Of a stretch of 64,000 nucleotides of DNA, positions 22,480 through 33,078 are shown one piece after another; position 1 is the first letter of the stretch; every line of letters begins with the position of its first letter. The stretch comes from Blastomussa wellsi (Eukaryota > Cnidaria > Anthozoa > Scleractinia > Plerogyridae): assembly GCA_947652115.1 (NCBI GenBank), contig OX393570.1, positions 11,250,438 to 11,314,437 on the forward strand, given 5' to 3'. The position numbers were made by a program, and so were the translations under genes. The notes below the pieces were generated by a model. The model worked only from the letters and a program-made list of their open reading frames with translations. It had not been told where the DNA came from and ran no database searches.

Positions 22480-24040
22480 ATTGCTCCACCCCTTCGTCGT
22501 CGGCGGCCAGAATTTTGACCCGGAAAATCGGGCAACAATGGAAGGCGAATTCCCCTGCCGCCACTGCACTGCTTTTTCCCACTTGGCTGGGTCTTGGATG
22601 TTCGCTTGGGAAGGGCGCACGTGGACTCCAATGATTCGGCCTGTTGTTGTGTGGCCGCCCCACGCGACGAAGATGTGGTCTTGTGGTCTGTCCGCGAGAA
22701 CAAGGCACCTGTCGAGGTTGGCGGCGAGGTTTTGCCACTGCTTGCTGGGTGGTTGGACCACAAAGAGACCTTGTTTGTCGTCGTCGACAGAAACCTGCGC
22801 CAAGACTTTCTCCATGCAGGTGGAAGCTTTCTCGTTCGATAGTTCTCGGAGCTGGAGGCCATAGAGAGAAGTTTCGATTCGAGTACAACCTCGGGTTTGC
22901 ACGTCTGGGTGGAAGAATGTTTGGCGGAGCCGCTGGTTGGGGCAGTCGGCGTATTCTGCCAGGTGCCCGCCAACAGGCTCGCGGATTTCTCCTGCCTCGA
23001 AATTCGAAACGGGTTTGTTGTAGAGCTTGTTTCGGGTGGTTGTTTCTTCTGTGGTCTCGAGCCAGGTGCAGCAGTGCTCCCCGACACTGTCGGTGTTGTC
23101 CAGGAGCACGAGGGTGTTTTCTCCCATTGCGGCGGCCAAACTCAAGGTGGGCCACAAGAGCTTTGCGATCCAAAGTGCCCGAAAAGTCTTGTGTGTAGTC
23201 GATGGAGTAGATATCGTAGCCGAAGCCCCCGATCAGACGATTTGCGAAAACCGGCAGCGCCTGGTGCAACTCTTCCATTGGGACTTTGGAAACGTCGCAT
23301 TTCGCCACGAAATAGCCGGCAATCTTTTTCTCGGGGTGCAGCCGAAACCAGCTGCTTTTTGCTCTGCGCAAGGTGTTTTTCTCAATTCTATCGATGGTGG
23401 CGCAGATTGCGCTGTTTTCCGTTTTCCCTTGCCCCACTGTGTGGACGATGCTTGTTGTGGGGCGTTTCCGCAGGCTATTTTCCAAAGCTATTACTATGTT
23501 TGCCACAACAGTTTTTGCCGAGCCTTCTGGGCCCTCGGTGCAGGAGATTTTTCCTCTCATCCAGACGCACTCCTCTCTGGAAAGATAGCCAAACACGAAG
23601 ATATCGTCGACGAAAGGCGGAAGACCGGCCAATGGCCGCAGGTTCGTGCGGCCGAGGTTCCCTGCCAGATAGTCGACCTTGGCGATGTCGGCCAGAAGAT
23701 TGCTGTCCCAGGCGTTTTCCAGAAGAAGATGGTTGGCAACAGATTTCTCGCACCGCAGACCCATGCTTTCGAAGGTTTTTCTTGTCGCGTTGTTAGCCGT
23801 TTCGTCGTTTGCCGCAACGTTCTGTTCTTCGTTTGCGGCAACTTCTTCGTCGTTTGCGGCAACTTCTTCGTCGTTTGCGGCAGCTTCTTCGTCGTTTGCC
23901 GCGGGTGTTGCTTGTTTGGTCGCGTCGTCGTTTGTCGTTGCAACTTCGTCGTTTTTGGCTCCGGAGAAAAACAAAGCCACGTTGGAAGGTTGCGGATCCA
24001 CTGTTTCGTTGTCGAAATCCACTAGCGGTTGCGCAGACAT
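22480..24040 (-). pseudogene. Replication-initiator-like gene, locus B minus copy
   Basis: The ATG at 24040 starts MSAQPLVDFDNETVDPQ and the frame is very close to the plus copy, with YTQDFSGTLDRK intact. A frameshift near 23150 moves the KLYNK and CTRIETSLYGL part into another frame, which stays readable to about 22500. The C-terminal third present in the other copies is missing. The break lies near 22480, and the DNA passes directly into the helix-turn-helix gene, so one long frame is a chance fusion. With 18434-20160 it forms an inverted repeat of about 1.7-kb arms. Confidence 0.6.
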
Positions 24041-24249
24041 TTTCGTATACTTCCGACGACGTTTTTGTTCAATTGGGTGTTTTTGACAACCTGGTTTGTT
24101 GTTTGTTTTGCTGGCGCCTTTGTTTGCACCTTTTGCATGCTTGCTGGGAAAGTGGTGCAAAGATGCTTGGGTGTTGGAAAAAATCCACTGTTCTTTCTCG
24201 CACGTTTTTGGCAAAATTTGGTTGTCGAAAAAAAAAATGCGCTCTTCTA

Positions 24250-24490
24250 AACTTACTTTTATGTTTTTTAACGTTTTGAGTTCTTGTTTTATCAAATCTT
24301 TGTACTTTTCTTTGTTTTCTCTTCCGAACACCAAAATGTCTTGTTTTTTTGGGTTTCCTCTGGTTGGAAGCATCCACCAAACTCGAAGCCATTCCCGGTA
24401 ATTTTTTTGCAATATCATAAACCGGTCATGTACTCCATCATTTTCTGGGTGTTGTTCAATTTCTTCCCGAATTTCGTTTGCTGCTGCCAT
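24250..24490 (-). CDS. Small NYREWLRVWWM protein, locus B copy
   Basis: The ATG at 24490 starts MAAANEIREEIEQHPEN, then NYREWLRVWWML, then FGRENKEKYKDLIKQELKTL, about 80 residues with no break. No stop codon follows before the replication-initiator-like gene, so the frame reads on into it through AT-rich DNA. Either a stop was lost or the two are one protein. It matches 4620-4838. It is acidic at the start, Trp-rich in the middle and lysine-rich at the end. Family not recognised. Confidence 0.45.
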
Positions 24491-24512
24491 GTTTTGCATA
24501 TATTCTTCTGCT

Positions 24513-24660
24513 GATTTTCTTCAAATGGAAAATTAATTCTGGCACAGAATTCGTATATTCTTCTGCGGATTTTTCTTCAAATGGAAAATTAATTCTGGCA
24601 CAGAATTCGTTCTTCTGCGGATATTTCTTCAAATGGACAATTAATTCTGACACACACTGC
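24513..24660. repeat. Three short tandem repeats at the inner edge of the inverted-repeat end
   Basis: TTCTTCAAATGGA followed by AATTAATTCTG recurs three times (near 24517, 24573 and 24627), with TTCTTCTGCGGAT between. Single copies occur at 16545 on the other arm and at 4870 next to locus A. Confidence 0.8.
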
Positions 24661-24832
24661 GTCACAATATGTTTTGCTTTTATTTCTTCAACAGGGTTTA
24701 TGCCTCTCCGGCGGGTCACTTCCTTGTTGGGTCTCGCTTTTTTCACTCTCGTTTGTTTGTCTCACTTCGCCGTCCATTCCCTCGCTTGTTGTTCTGCCGT
24801 CCTTTGACTCTTGGCTGGTTTGTCCTCACTGA
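24661..24832. repeat. Right inverted-repeat end of the GC-rich element
   Basis: The reverse complement matches 9330-9391 plus 16407-16530 almost base for base (GGACAAACCAGCCAAGAG, CAAAGGACGGCAGAACAACA, GACCCGCCGGAGAGGCAT). Outside about 24832 the two sides diverge, which marks the outer edge. Confidence 0.7.
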
Positions 24833-24950
24833 TCACAACAAAACACGTTGATTTGAAAAGTAAGTACGACGCAAAATCGGAAGAAATTACTGAGCATTAT
24901 TGAATATTTGCTTTTGCATTATTATATTTGCTCAACAATACCTTTGCACA

Positions 24951-25436
24951 ATGTCGACCGAACAACCTGACAGCGCACATTCGCAAGGCGAGATCACACA
25001 GCAAGCGACAACCCCAACTCCAACCACAAGGCCAGCAAAAAATCCCAAGCGAGTTGCTGCTGGCAGAGTAGTTGCTGAAAGAACTCGGAAGTCCCACAAA
25101 GCACAGAAAAAAAAGCTTATTGAAGCTTCTGCCATAATTGAAAGAGAGAATGAAAAAAAATCTGCGCCTGCTCCTGAGCCAGTTCCAGAGACCGCACCAG
25201 AGCCCGCTGCAGCTGATTCCAAAGTTTGAAATGATCTCAGCACAACCCAATGGATCTCTATTATTGGAATTGGCACTACGCTTGTTACGACTTATGTCAA
25301 GCGCAAAGAGATAAAAGCCTTTCTAAGAAAGGAACCGGGACCTGCACTGGAACCCGCACCACACGTGAGGATGCAAGCATCTCCGCAGCCATCAAGTATA
25401 CCGCAGCCCAAAAAAGGTATTCACCCGATGGATTAG
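24951..25436 (+). pseudogene. Pro/Ala-rich small membrane protein, one nonsense codon
   Basis: The ATG at 24951 starts MSTEQPDSAHSQGE, a Thr/Pro-rich stretch, a basic helix (RTRKSHKAQKKKLIEASAI), then Pro/Glu repeats. TGA at 25227-25229 stops it. The same frame goes on with a clear transmembrane segment (WISIIGIGTTLVTTYVKR), a Pro-rich tail and TAG at 25434-25436. Continuity across the stop suggests a single nonsense change, perhaps from TGG. It heads a row of small plus-strand genes just inside the GC-rich Polinton-like element and is probably a virion or membrane protein. Confidence 0.5.
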
Positions 25437-25466
25437 CCAGAGGTGAAATTCATTTGAATTTATTTT

Positions 25467-25631
25467 ATGATGTTGTATAACAAAATGTGGAAAGTACCAG
25501 ACTTCCAACAGTTAGCGATAAGCCTCGCAGCCGTTTCAGGCATTGGCTTAATTTGGGGGTCATTCTTTTGGATTGCCAAAAATCCTGATCATTTCAAAGA
25601 AGTATTTGAGGAAGAAGAAGGCAAGGAATAA
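25467..25631 (+). CDS. 54-residue single-pass membrane protein
   Basis: Start ATGATG at 25467, stop TAA at 25629-25631. The protein has a short basic start, one strong transmembrane segment (LAISLAAVSGIGLIWGSFFW) and an acidic tail (KEVFEEEEGKE). It is intact. It follows the previous gene by 30 bp and precedes the next by 38 bp, so the group looks co-transcribed or closely packed as in Polintons. Function unknown. Confidence 0.5.
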   Translation: MMLYNKMWKVPDFQQLAISLAAVSGIGLIWGSFFWIAKNPDHFKEVFEEEEGKE

Positions 25632-25669
25632 TTTTAATTAAATATTTTTTTCTCTTCTCTATAACCAAC

Positions 25670-25837
25670 ATGTCCGACAAGGCTGGGCTGGGTTGCCAAA
25701 AAACGTTTAAGAAAAGTTTTACAGGTGATCCTTCTAATTCTATCGAAAACTACGCAATGTTCACAGCTGTAATGGCGGGGAGCGTTGCGCACAAACAGTA
25801 TCTTAAGGACCAGAAAATCCTTCCCACCAACGCCTAA
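25670..25837 (+). CDS. 55-residue small protein with MAGSVA motif
   Basis: Start ATG at 25670, stop TAA at 25835-25837. The sequence reads MSDKAGLGCQKTFKKSF, then a Ser/Asn linker, then YAMFTAVMAGSVAHKQYLKD. The middle could form a short amphipathic or membrane helix. Intact, with no recognised family. Its place in the row of small genes supports it as a real gene. Confidence 0.45.
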   Translation: MSDKAGLGCQKTFKKSFTGDPSNSIENYAMFTAVMAGSVAHKQYLKDQKILPTNA

Positions 25838-25879
25838 AATTCTGTATTTGAAAATACCTCTAATATATAATCACGAAGC

Positions 25880-28113
25880 ATGGCAAGTATCGCGATTGTG
25901 GTTGGCGGGGCTGTGTTGAACGCAGCGGCTTTTATTGGCAGTAATTATCTAGAGAGGGCTTTTCGGGGCGGTGACAGCAGCGCAAGAAGAAAAAGTGCGC
26001 CATGATAAAGCTCTCGAGGCGTATCAAGCTGCGTACGCAAAATACACACAACCGCACCAAATTCTCGACTGGATTGCGACAAAAGTGCAAATAAAGGAGG
26101 AGGCCAAGCAGAACTTACCAACACTGACTACAGTACCGCTTGAAGATAAGCGAACCACTCAACGCGTTCTCAACGCGTTGGCTTCACGTTCTCAACGCGT
26201 TTGCCAGTGCGTTTTTTATCAACGCATTTGGCCTATGTTATTCATTTTGTCACCTCTAACTTGCGTTTTTTTGTGTGCTTTTGTTAAACGAATCAAACGA
26301 CGGCTTTGATCCTAAATTGAAAACCGTACGAATTTGCATAATTGTAATTTATAGCAAGGTCACGCTTTTGTTTACGTCCCCTTGCTTTTCGCCGGGGACT
26401 GCTTACTGTTGTGACTGAGAGAATCAAACAATATGTTCTGAGATAGGTATCTGTAAAAAAAAAAAATAAAACCAGGCAACTAAACAATTTTTAACAAAAG
26501 AACCCAGTCGAATTCATTTGCTCGCTGTTTGTCATCGCCGGAATGACTGGGCTGCGAAGCGCTTCTTTCTGCAACAAAATTTGCAACCAAGTTTTCTTCG
26601 CCGCTTTCCGTCTACTGTTGTTAGTGAGAATCAAACATATAATTATTCTCAGGAAGATAACCGGAACACATAAAACCAGGCTACTGAACAAATTCATTCG
26701 CGAAAAACACTGATCACCAGAATGTCTGGGCCGCGAAGCGATCGAGTTTCCTTCAAGCGAAGGAGAAGGCTGTTTCGTTTACAATAATTCGGGTTACACG
26801 TAAAACAATTGTCAGTAGCCTTAACCAAGGAGAAAGGCTTCATTATCTACGGGCTTTCTAATAAAATTCAAGTCATAAGTTTTGTCATGATCCGGGTGTG
26901 CTATGTTGTTTGTCACGCTTTTGTTTACGTCTTGTCGCTTTCGTCAGGTTTCAGACAGTCCACTCTGCTGTGCGTATAACGAATTGAGAAGTTATCTTTA
27001 CGAAAAAAGTATCCCAATGCAGATGTTCGAAAAAATGACAGCGAGCTGCAAAACAAATAAGACCAAGAACTGATTTCATTCGCTTTGACATTCGCACGCA
27101 AAAACACGCAAGATATTTATTTAAAATGAATGTCTGGGCAATAAGCGGCATCATTCGAACAAACATATTTGCAGCTAGTTTTCAAGCGAGATAGCAGTCT
27201 AATGTTTTGCAATTATTCGATTACCCGTTGCAAGAGTCCTGTTAAACAATCGCCAGTAACCAAAAGCAATGCAAAAGATATTATTTAAATTCACGGCTTT
27301 CGAATGAAATTCGAGTCACCGGTTTCATCATCAATACGTTCCCGAGCACATGCTCAAACGAAATAAGAGTTGAGCGAATTCTTTGGCGTGTGACCTTGTT
27401 TTGCCGTGAACTATCACGCTGGCTGTTTTCAGTGACTTCTCGGACTGAATTATGAATGAACAGAAGAATGGCTCTGAGTATTTCGAAGTTGTTCGCAAAA
27501 TTTCGCCAGTCAAATTCCGGCTAGAATTTTACTGCCAACGTAGCAACAAGCACCACGATGTTTGACTAATTTCGAGACATGGCGCGGCACGTAAACAGTA
27601 AAACACAAGATCAATCGATAAAAAAATTATATCTTCGAAGTTTTTCGCAAATTTTGCCGGCCAAATTGTTCGACCTAAAAAAGTTCGCTCGACTTTTTAG
27701 TGTGCTTTCTATTTTTGATAAAGAATCGACCCTTGGACAACGCTTCCTTACGAAGAAGCCACGGAATTGCAAAGGTAATTGTTAGCAAGAAGTCGGCTTT
27801 GTTTGGACCTCTTGTTATCCAAAATGTGATCTACAAATGAGCTACACCAATGCGTTTGCGTTTGTGTGGGAACGCAAACGCAAACGCGTTTCCTTCGCGT
27901 TGAGAACGCGTTAGGTGGTTCGCTTATCTTCGAGCGGTACTGTACGCCTTCAAACTCTACAACCAGGCACATCCTGAAGAACGAATGATACCTCCCAAAG
28001 AGCCCAAGTAATCTGATTTCTATCAGGCAAGCGAGCAGCAGAAAAATGGTGAACTCGTGTTTGTGGGCGCCGGGGCGCTCGCTCTGGGCTACTCAGCCTT
28101 CTGGTTCCTTTAA
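25880..28113 (+). pseudogene. Small membrane protein split by Tc1/mariner-like element
   Basis: The ATG at 25880 starts MASIAIVVGGAVLNAAAFIG, a membrane-like N terminus. A frameshift near 25970 moves the next part (KVRHDKALEAYQAAYAKYTQ, then LDWIATKVQIKEEAKQN) to another frame. At 26131 a TA-flanked element interrupts the gene. Reading resumes at 27945 with AFKLYNQAHPEERMIPP, meets a TAA near 28008, and ends with GELVFVGAGALALGYSAFWF and a stop at 28111-28113. The ancestor had a hydrophobic segment at each end and a charged helical centre, like other Polinton minor membrane proteins. Confidence 0.55.
26131..27942. mobile_element. Tc1/mariner-like non-autonomous element, 1.8 kb
   Basis: The left end CAGTACCGCTTGAAGATAAG is matched by the reverse complement of the right end CAGTACCGCTCGAAGATAAG, continuing through GCGAACCAC and AACGCGTTCTCAACGCG. 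TA at 26129-26130 and 27943-27944 is the target duplication. CAGT ends and a TA target fit Tc1/mariner. Inside are diverged internal repeats (TAAAACCAGGC, AGTGAGAATCAAAC) and no transposase frame. It interrupts the gene at 25880-28113 cleanly. Confidence 0.85.
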
Positions 28114-28142
28114 ACTTTTTTACTCCTTGCTTATATAGTGTG

Positions 28143-29218
28143 ATGAACGCCAAACTCGCAAAGATATACTACGGCCCTGAGGTATATTGGAAAGGCATTG
28201 CCGCTATCAAAAAATTATCCGAGGCTGCCAAGGTACCAGAAGACACAGCAAAAAAGTGGCTGGTCAAGCAAGCCCTCTGGCAGATATACCTGCCTGCTCC
28301 GAGGCGCATTCCTCAACCTACCCTGCTTCTGTTGTTCAAGCGGGCAATCATCGCGCCCAGCAAATTGACCGACAGTCAGCACTACAAACGTCACAGAGAG
28401 AAAACAACGATAGAATTCCATTCACCCTCACATTTCACCCTCACAACCACGCAGTTAAATCCATCATTCTCAAAAACTTAAATTACTTCAAAATGATCCC
28501 GACACTGGTAGAATCTTTTCGCAACCTCCATTAATTTCATTTAAACGCGACAAAAACATAGGTAACTTTTTAGTCAGAAGTGCATTCCAAACTATTGATC
28601 AACCCGGAACTTTTAAATGCGCTCGCGCACGATGCAAAACATGCCCTTTCATTCACAACGTTGACAAAATATCGGGATCTATCAAAATCACTGATCATTT
28701 CACCTGTACCTCAGCCAATGCCATCTACTGTATAACTTGCACTCTTTGCAAAAAGTTATACATCGGCGAAACAGGGAGACGACTTGGCGACCGATTCCGA
28801 GAACACCTTCGTGACGTAGAGAAAGACGACAAAAATGCATCGGAACCGGTCGCGAGACACTTCAATCTCCCAAATCATTCTAAGCAACATATGGCAGTCT
28901 GCGGCCTTTCCCTTCACCAAGGAAACACGGAAAGCCGTAAAACTCTAGAACAAAAATTTATTTTTCAAATCGGCACTCTTAATCCTCACGGTATCAACGA
29001 ACGCTTTTCATTCAAGTAATTTATTCCGAAGTTTTCACGTTACCAGGCACCAGCCAATAGCGAAGCTCCATCTTTCTGTATATAAAGACACACGACGCAC
29101 AATCCCTTGATTCGCTCCGACGAAGGGCTAACGCTCGAAACGTCAGCACTTGAATCTCTTTACGGTGGCCAATTGACATTATCAACCCAGTTGATAAAAC
29201 CAAATTATATTGTTATAC

Positions 29219-29263
<45 letters not shown>

Positions 29264-30075
29264 CTATTCAAAATTCTACCTGTCCACACCCAATGCGGTC
29301 CACCAAACGGACCTTCTTTTTTCTGCCAAACGCCAAACTGCCCCGCAGGCGCAAAGTTTTCAAATACGCGCTGATCGTTGTCGACGTGGCCAGCCACTTC
29401 AAAGAGGCCGAACCCTTGACTTCGAAAAGTTCTGATTAGGTCACCCAGGCCTTTCAGAATATTTACAAGCACGCGCCTCTCAAATGGCCTAAATTGCTGC
29501 GGGTTGACCCCAGGCACGAATTCATGGGCGCCATTACAAAAGACATGGAAAATCACAAAACCTATATCCGGTGCGGGCGCGTTGACATTCACCGCGACCA
29601 GGCCATTGTTGAACGTTTCAACCGCACCCTTGCCGAGGGTTTGTTCAGGCACCAGTACGCGACTCCCTGGGTGCCAGCAGTCCACTGTTTGGGTGAAAAG
29701 GCTTCCTGAAGTTGTTTTGGCTTTGAACAACGAAGTAAACAAGCCTTGCCGGCAAGAAACCCGCCATTGCCATCAAAGAAAAAGCTGTTTATGCAAGGCC
29801 ATCAACATTTTATTCAAGGCCTGTTGGAAAAAGCGAAAAAATCTTCCCCTCTCTTGTCCAAGTTTGTTATCTCTACCAACCGGGCGAGCTTGAAGGTGGT
29901 GTAAAAAGAGCCACAGATCCAATCTGGTCGTTGAAAGTTAACAACATTGAAAGATCTTCTACCAAACCAAATCAAATTGTTCTCTGCTATTTGCACGATG
30001 GGCCCAAGCGCGGCTTTGTGCGTGAAGAGCTACTGGTTGTCCCTCCAAACACACAGTTACCCCCGAGCAACTCTA
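28143..30075 (+). pseudogene. Polinton-type integrase (rve/DDE), split by Penelope fragment
   Basis: The ATG at 28143 starts a region with KIYYGPEVYWKGIAAIKKL and WLVKQALWQIYLPAPR, the N-terminal zinc-binding/linker part of Polinton integrases. A Penelope fragment interrupts it at about 28316-29272. After that the core resumes: a first Asp in the QTD motif near 29316, a second in RVDPRHEFMG near 29502, and Glu in AIVERFNRTLAEG near 29608. The C-terminal part reads DGPKRGFVREELLVVPPNTQ. Several frameshifts lie between 29330 and 29490 and near 29710-29930. The gene is convergent with, and touches, the polymerase gene ending at 30073, the usual Polinton arrangement. Confidence 0.8.
28316..29272 (+). 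mobile_element. Penelope-like retroelement, 5'-truncated, with GIY-YIG endonuclease
   Basis: The readable end of a Penelope-like protein starts with RIPFTLTFHPHNHAVKSI. A 1-bp shift near 28480 is followed by FKRDKNIGNFLVRSAF, CARARCKTCPF, then ITCTLCKKLYIGETGRRLGD and FREHL (the GIY-YIG nuclease core) and ends FSFK with a stop near 29020. The reverse transcriptase is missing, as in typical 5' truncation. The 3' part has a compact hairpin near 29123-29167 with CGAAGGGC, TAAC and GCTCGAAAC. It inserted inside the integrase gene. Confidence 0.85.
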
Positions 30076-32242
30076 ACAAAATGCTGACAAATCAACATCT
30101 GCCAATAAAGCTTCCATTTCAGCTGCTGACACCCCAGTCAACTCTGGCATTTCTTTGTTTTCAATATCTGTTAACAAAGCATCTAACCCCCGCCCCCCGA
30201 GCAACTCTGCCATTTCTTTGATTTGAAAATCTGTAAACAAAGGCCTGATCCTGATGTACCCGTACGCATTTGTGTGGATACCATAATCTGCTATCCAGCG
30301 TTTCGAATCAAACGCGGACAGCAAAATCTTGTTTACGTGCATGCCATAGATCTCATGCCCCTCACTTCGAATAATGTTCATTCTGTGCCATAACTGTTTC
30401 ACAAGCATTTCCTTGTACTGTTCATGCATTATTTGTTTCTTGACAACGCACTTTTTTACACCCTTCGCTTTTTTTATGTTTTTTCGTCCGCCCTCAGAAT
30501 CGAGTACATTTTCGGCCTCAGACACGCACTCTGCTATCGGCATTCCGGCACATTCATCTTTCGTCTTGCCCAAGGCCTTTTTGTTGGCGTTCGAGTGTAG
30601 TGGATGCTTCTTCGGGTAATCGCTCGTATCATAAGGAAATTTTTTTTGATGTCTTTGTAGATGACATCTGTTTCTATCTCAAGTAGAAGGCTGTCGGTGT
30701 CTGTGTACAAGAGCTCGCACTTTGGGCAGTATTGCTTTTTCAGATTGTTGTAGAAAAAGTCGTACATCAGGATCTTGCTGTTGCCAAGGATCGTCATGCA
30801 GGTTTTCCATGGTTTTGCCGAAAACTGAGTTGTTCATGAGCTTGTAAAAGTTCTTTTCAAAGTCTTCCTTTGCGTTTTTCCTGAACTAAGTATTCATCCT
30901 GATTTACGGCTCCATCCAGCATTCTTGTTCGTATTCGAGCACCCTGTGCACGCGTTTTAGTTTCATGCCCTGCTTCAGATAAAACTGAAGGTTTCTGTAA
31001 TGCATGACATAGTTGTTTTTGTCCCCGGGGGTCAGCAGCAGCTTCTTGCTCTCCGGTGGGTTTAAATCCAGCTCTTTCATTAAATTCTTTTGGTAGTCCG
31101 ACATCCATTCCTTTTTCACAACTTTTTTCTCCGGTGCCAGGGGATACCTGTTGTGTTCCTCGTGCAGTCCTGCGGGATATTCAAGATCAACCTCGAGAAT
31201 CCACCCATTCTTTGCATTCTCTTTTTTCTTGAGGAGCTCCTGCTCTGTGGGCATAACACGTTTCCATTTGAAATCTCTTTTGGGGAGGGGCTTGCTCATT
31301 GCCCATCCATAAAGTTTGTTTGCGTGGAGATACATAATATATTTTTTCGGTTTGCTGGGGTCGTAGTCAGGCAGCAAGGGGTTGTTTACCTTGGCGTACC
31401 TCTTGCTTACCATCGAGATTCCACTACGCATTCCTCTTTCCATGAAGAGATGCATTTCAAGGTCTGTGAATAACTCCAGCTCGACTCCCGTCTCCCGTCG
31501 TTCCAGCTCAGGCCCAGCGACGTGTAATAATGTGCTGGATCTAACCCGTACTGCTCTTGGCATAGGTTTCAGAAGTTCTCAAAAACATCAGCCAGCAGGG
31601 CGACATCCATTTTCACGTAAAGATTGTGATAGTCGCCCAGCGTTTTGCATTCGAAAGCCTCCCAGACCCTCTGCGCGTGCGCGTACTCTTCGTCCGTTAT
31701 GTGCTCGTCATTCAGTTTGCTGTAAAACATCTGCTTGTCCAGCAGCCTTGTCTCGCTGAATCTCTCCCATGAGTCCATGTACTCTTACGGGAAATACCCT
31801 TTTTGTAAAGCAGTTCGCTGCCTTCTGAAATGTTTGATGTTATTTTTAACAATTCTTTTCGGGTTGCACTTACAAGTGAATCAAGGCTTCCTTGCAGAAA
31901 GTTCAAGCTGTCAATGTAATGCAGATTCCCAACTGAAAATGTGATGTACTTTTCCATGTTGTTGGCGATGCATTTCACTTCTTTCTGCTGCTGAGACATC
32001 GCTTGCATGAGTGGTGCACGTCGTAACCCCTCAGATTGTGAAATACAACTGGAATGGGTGCCGTCTTGGGGTTTATTTGCAATTTTAAATTGTATGTGTT
32101 GTGCGCGGCTCCGCGGAACCTGCCCATTATATGGCAATGGTCTTTTACCGCGTCTCTGAAGTTTTTCTGAAGCAAAGGCTTTTCCCAGCATAAACAGTTT
32201 TCCTGATTTTTTGCCGCTTCGTCGTGCTCTTTTTCTCTTTTT
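30073..32242 (-). pseudogene. Protein-primed family B DNA polymerase of GC-rich Polinton-like element
   Basis: Minus-strand fragments follow the order of a Polinton pPolB. An upstream domain has VKDHCHIMGRFRGAAHN and VVFHNLRGYD (about 32000-32170). Then comes ADVFENF (31570). Motif A reads YLHANKLYGWAM near 31330, with His where the catalytic Asp normally stands. Motif B is [11 protein letters not shown] near 30815, and motif C is YTDTDS at 30691-30708. The end, with GIHTNAYGYIR, lies near 30270. Frameshifts and stops separate the pieces, so it is dead. The exonuclease I region is not readable. It is convergent with the integrase. I describe the damage and do not reconstruct the protein. Confidence 0.8.
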
Positions 32243-32560
32243 CGCTCGTATCATAAGGAAATTTTTTTTGATGTCTTTGTAGATGACATCTGTTTCTATC
32301 TCAAGCAGAAGGCTGTCGGTGTCTGTGTACAAGAGCTCGCACTTAGGGCCGTATTGCTTTTTCAGATTGTTGTAGAAAAAGTCGTACATCAGGATCTTGC
32401 TGTTGCCAAGGATCGTCATGCAGGTTTTCCATGGTTTTGCCGAAAACTGAGTTGTTCATGAGCTTGTAAAAGTTCTTTTCAAAGTCTTCCTTTGCGTTTT
32501 TCCTGAACTCAGTATTCATCCTGATGTACGGCTCCATCCAGCATTCTTGTTCGTATTCGA
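32243..32560 (-). repeat. 318-bp duplicated polymerase segment
   Basis: 32243-32560 repeats 30621-30938 at a fixed offset of 1622 bp with only a few differences, and holds motifs B and C of the polymerase. It stands upstream of the exonuclease part, so the catalytic end is present twice and out of order. The join at 32560 leads into unrelated DNA. Confidence 0.9.
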
Positions 32561-33078
32561 AGCAAACCATAGAAGCCGGTACTGGAAAATTTGATGGCAC
32601 GAATTGACGACCATGTGCTTGGTTTGGCAAGACAACTGCAGTGGCTGTGCTCATTTGAAGAATTTCCGTTTCTGTATCTGGCATTTCTGCAGAAATTCTT
32701 AGTGTCTTCACAGTGAGTTCTGAATGTTTTTTACAACAAAGGATCCGCTTTTACCATTTCTGACACCATTTTTAGCAAGCCATTCAAAGAACAACATGCA
32801 CCATTTTCACTGTCGAGCAAGCAGCAAAACTAACTGCTTGTTGTTTATTCCAAATATGGCAAAGTGCCAATCAAATCTACAAAATCATTGAAGCATGACT
32901 TATCGTAACAAATACTGTACTTATTTTAAATTAAATGAATCATATCACTTAACAATCATTTTGTTCATCTGATGAAACACAGTCATAGGCTCATAGAGCC
33001 CTATGATCTCAATTGTGTTTCTTCGTTGTTAGGAGAAGTGTAATAATACTCTACATTGATTTTCTCTTTTGCATGTAG
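32561..33078. other. Sequence before host exon; no gene
   Basis: An open minus frame (32561-32711) has no recognisable motif. The rest is AT-rich, probably host intron, and ends in a splice acceptor CTCTTTTGCATGTAG. Confidence 0.6.

Noticed and set aside
22480..24499. A single 859-residue fusion of the initiator-like protein and the coiled-coil protein
   Set aside because: The frame passes through sections that are out of frame relative to the other copies, so the fusion is a chance result of decay.
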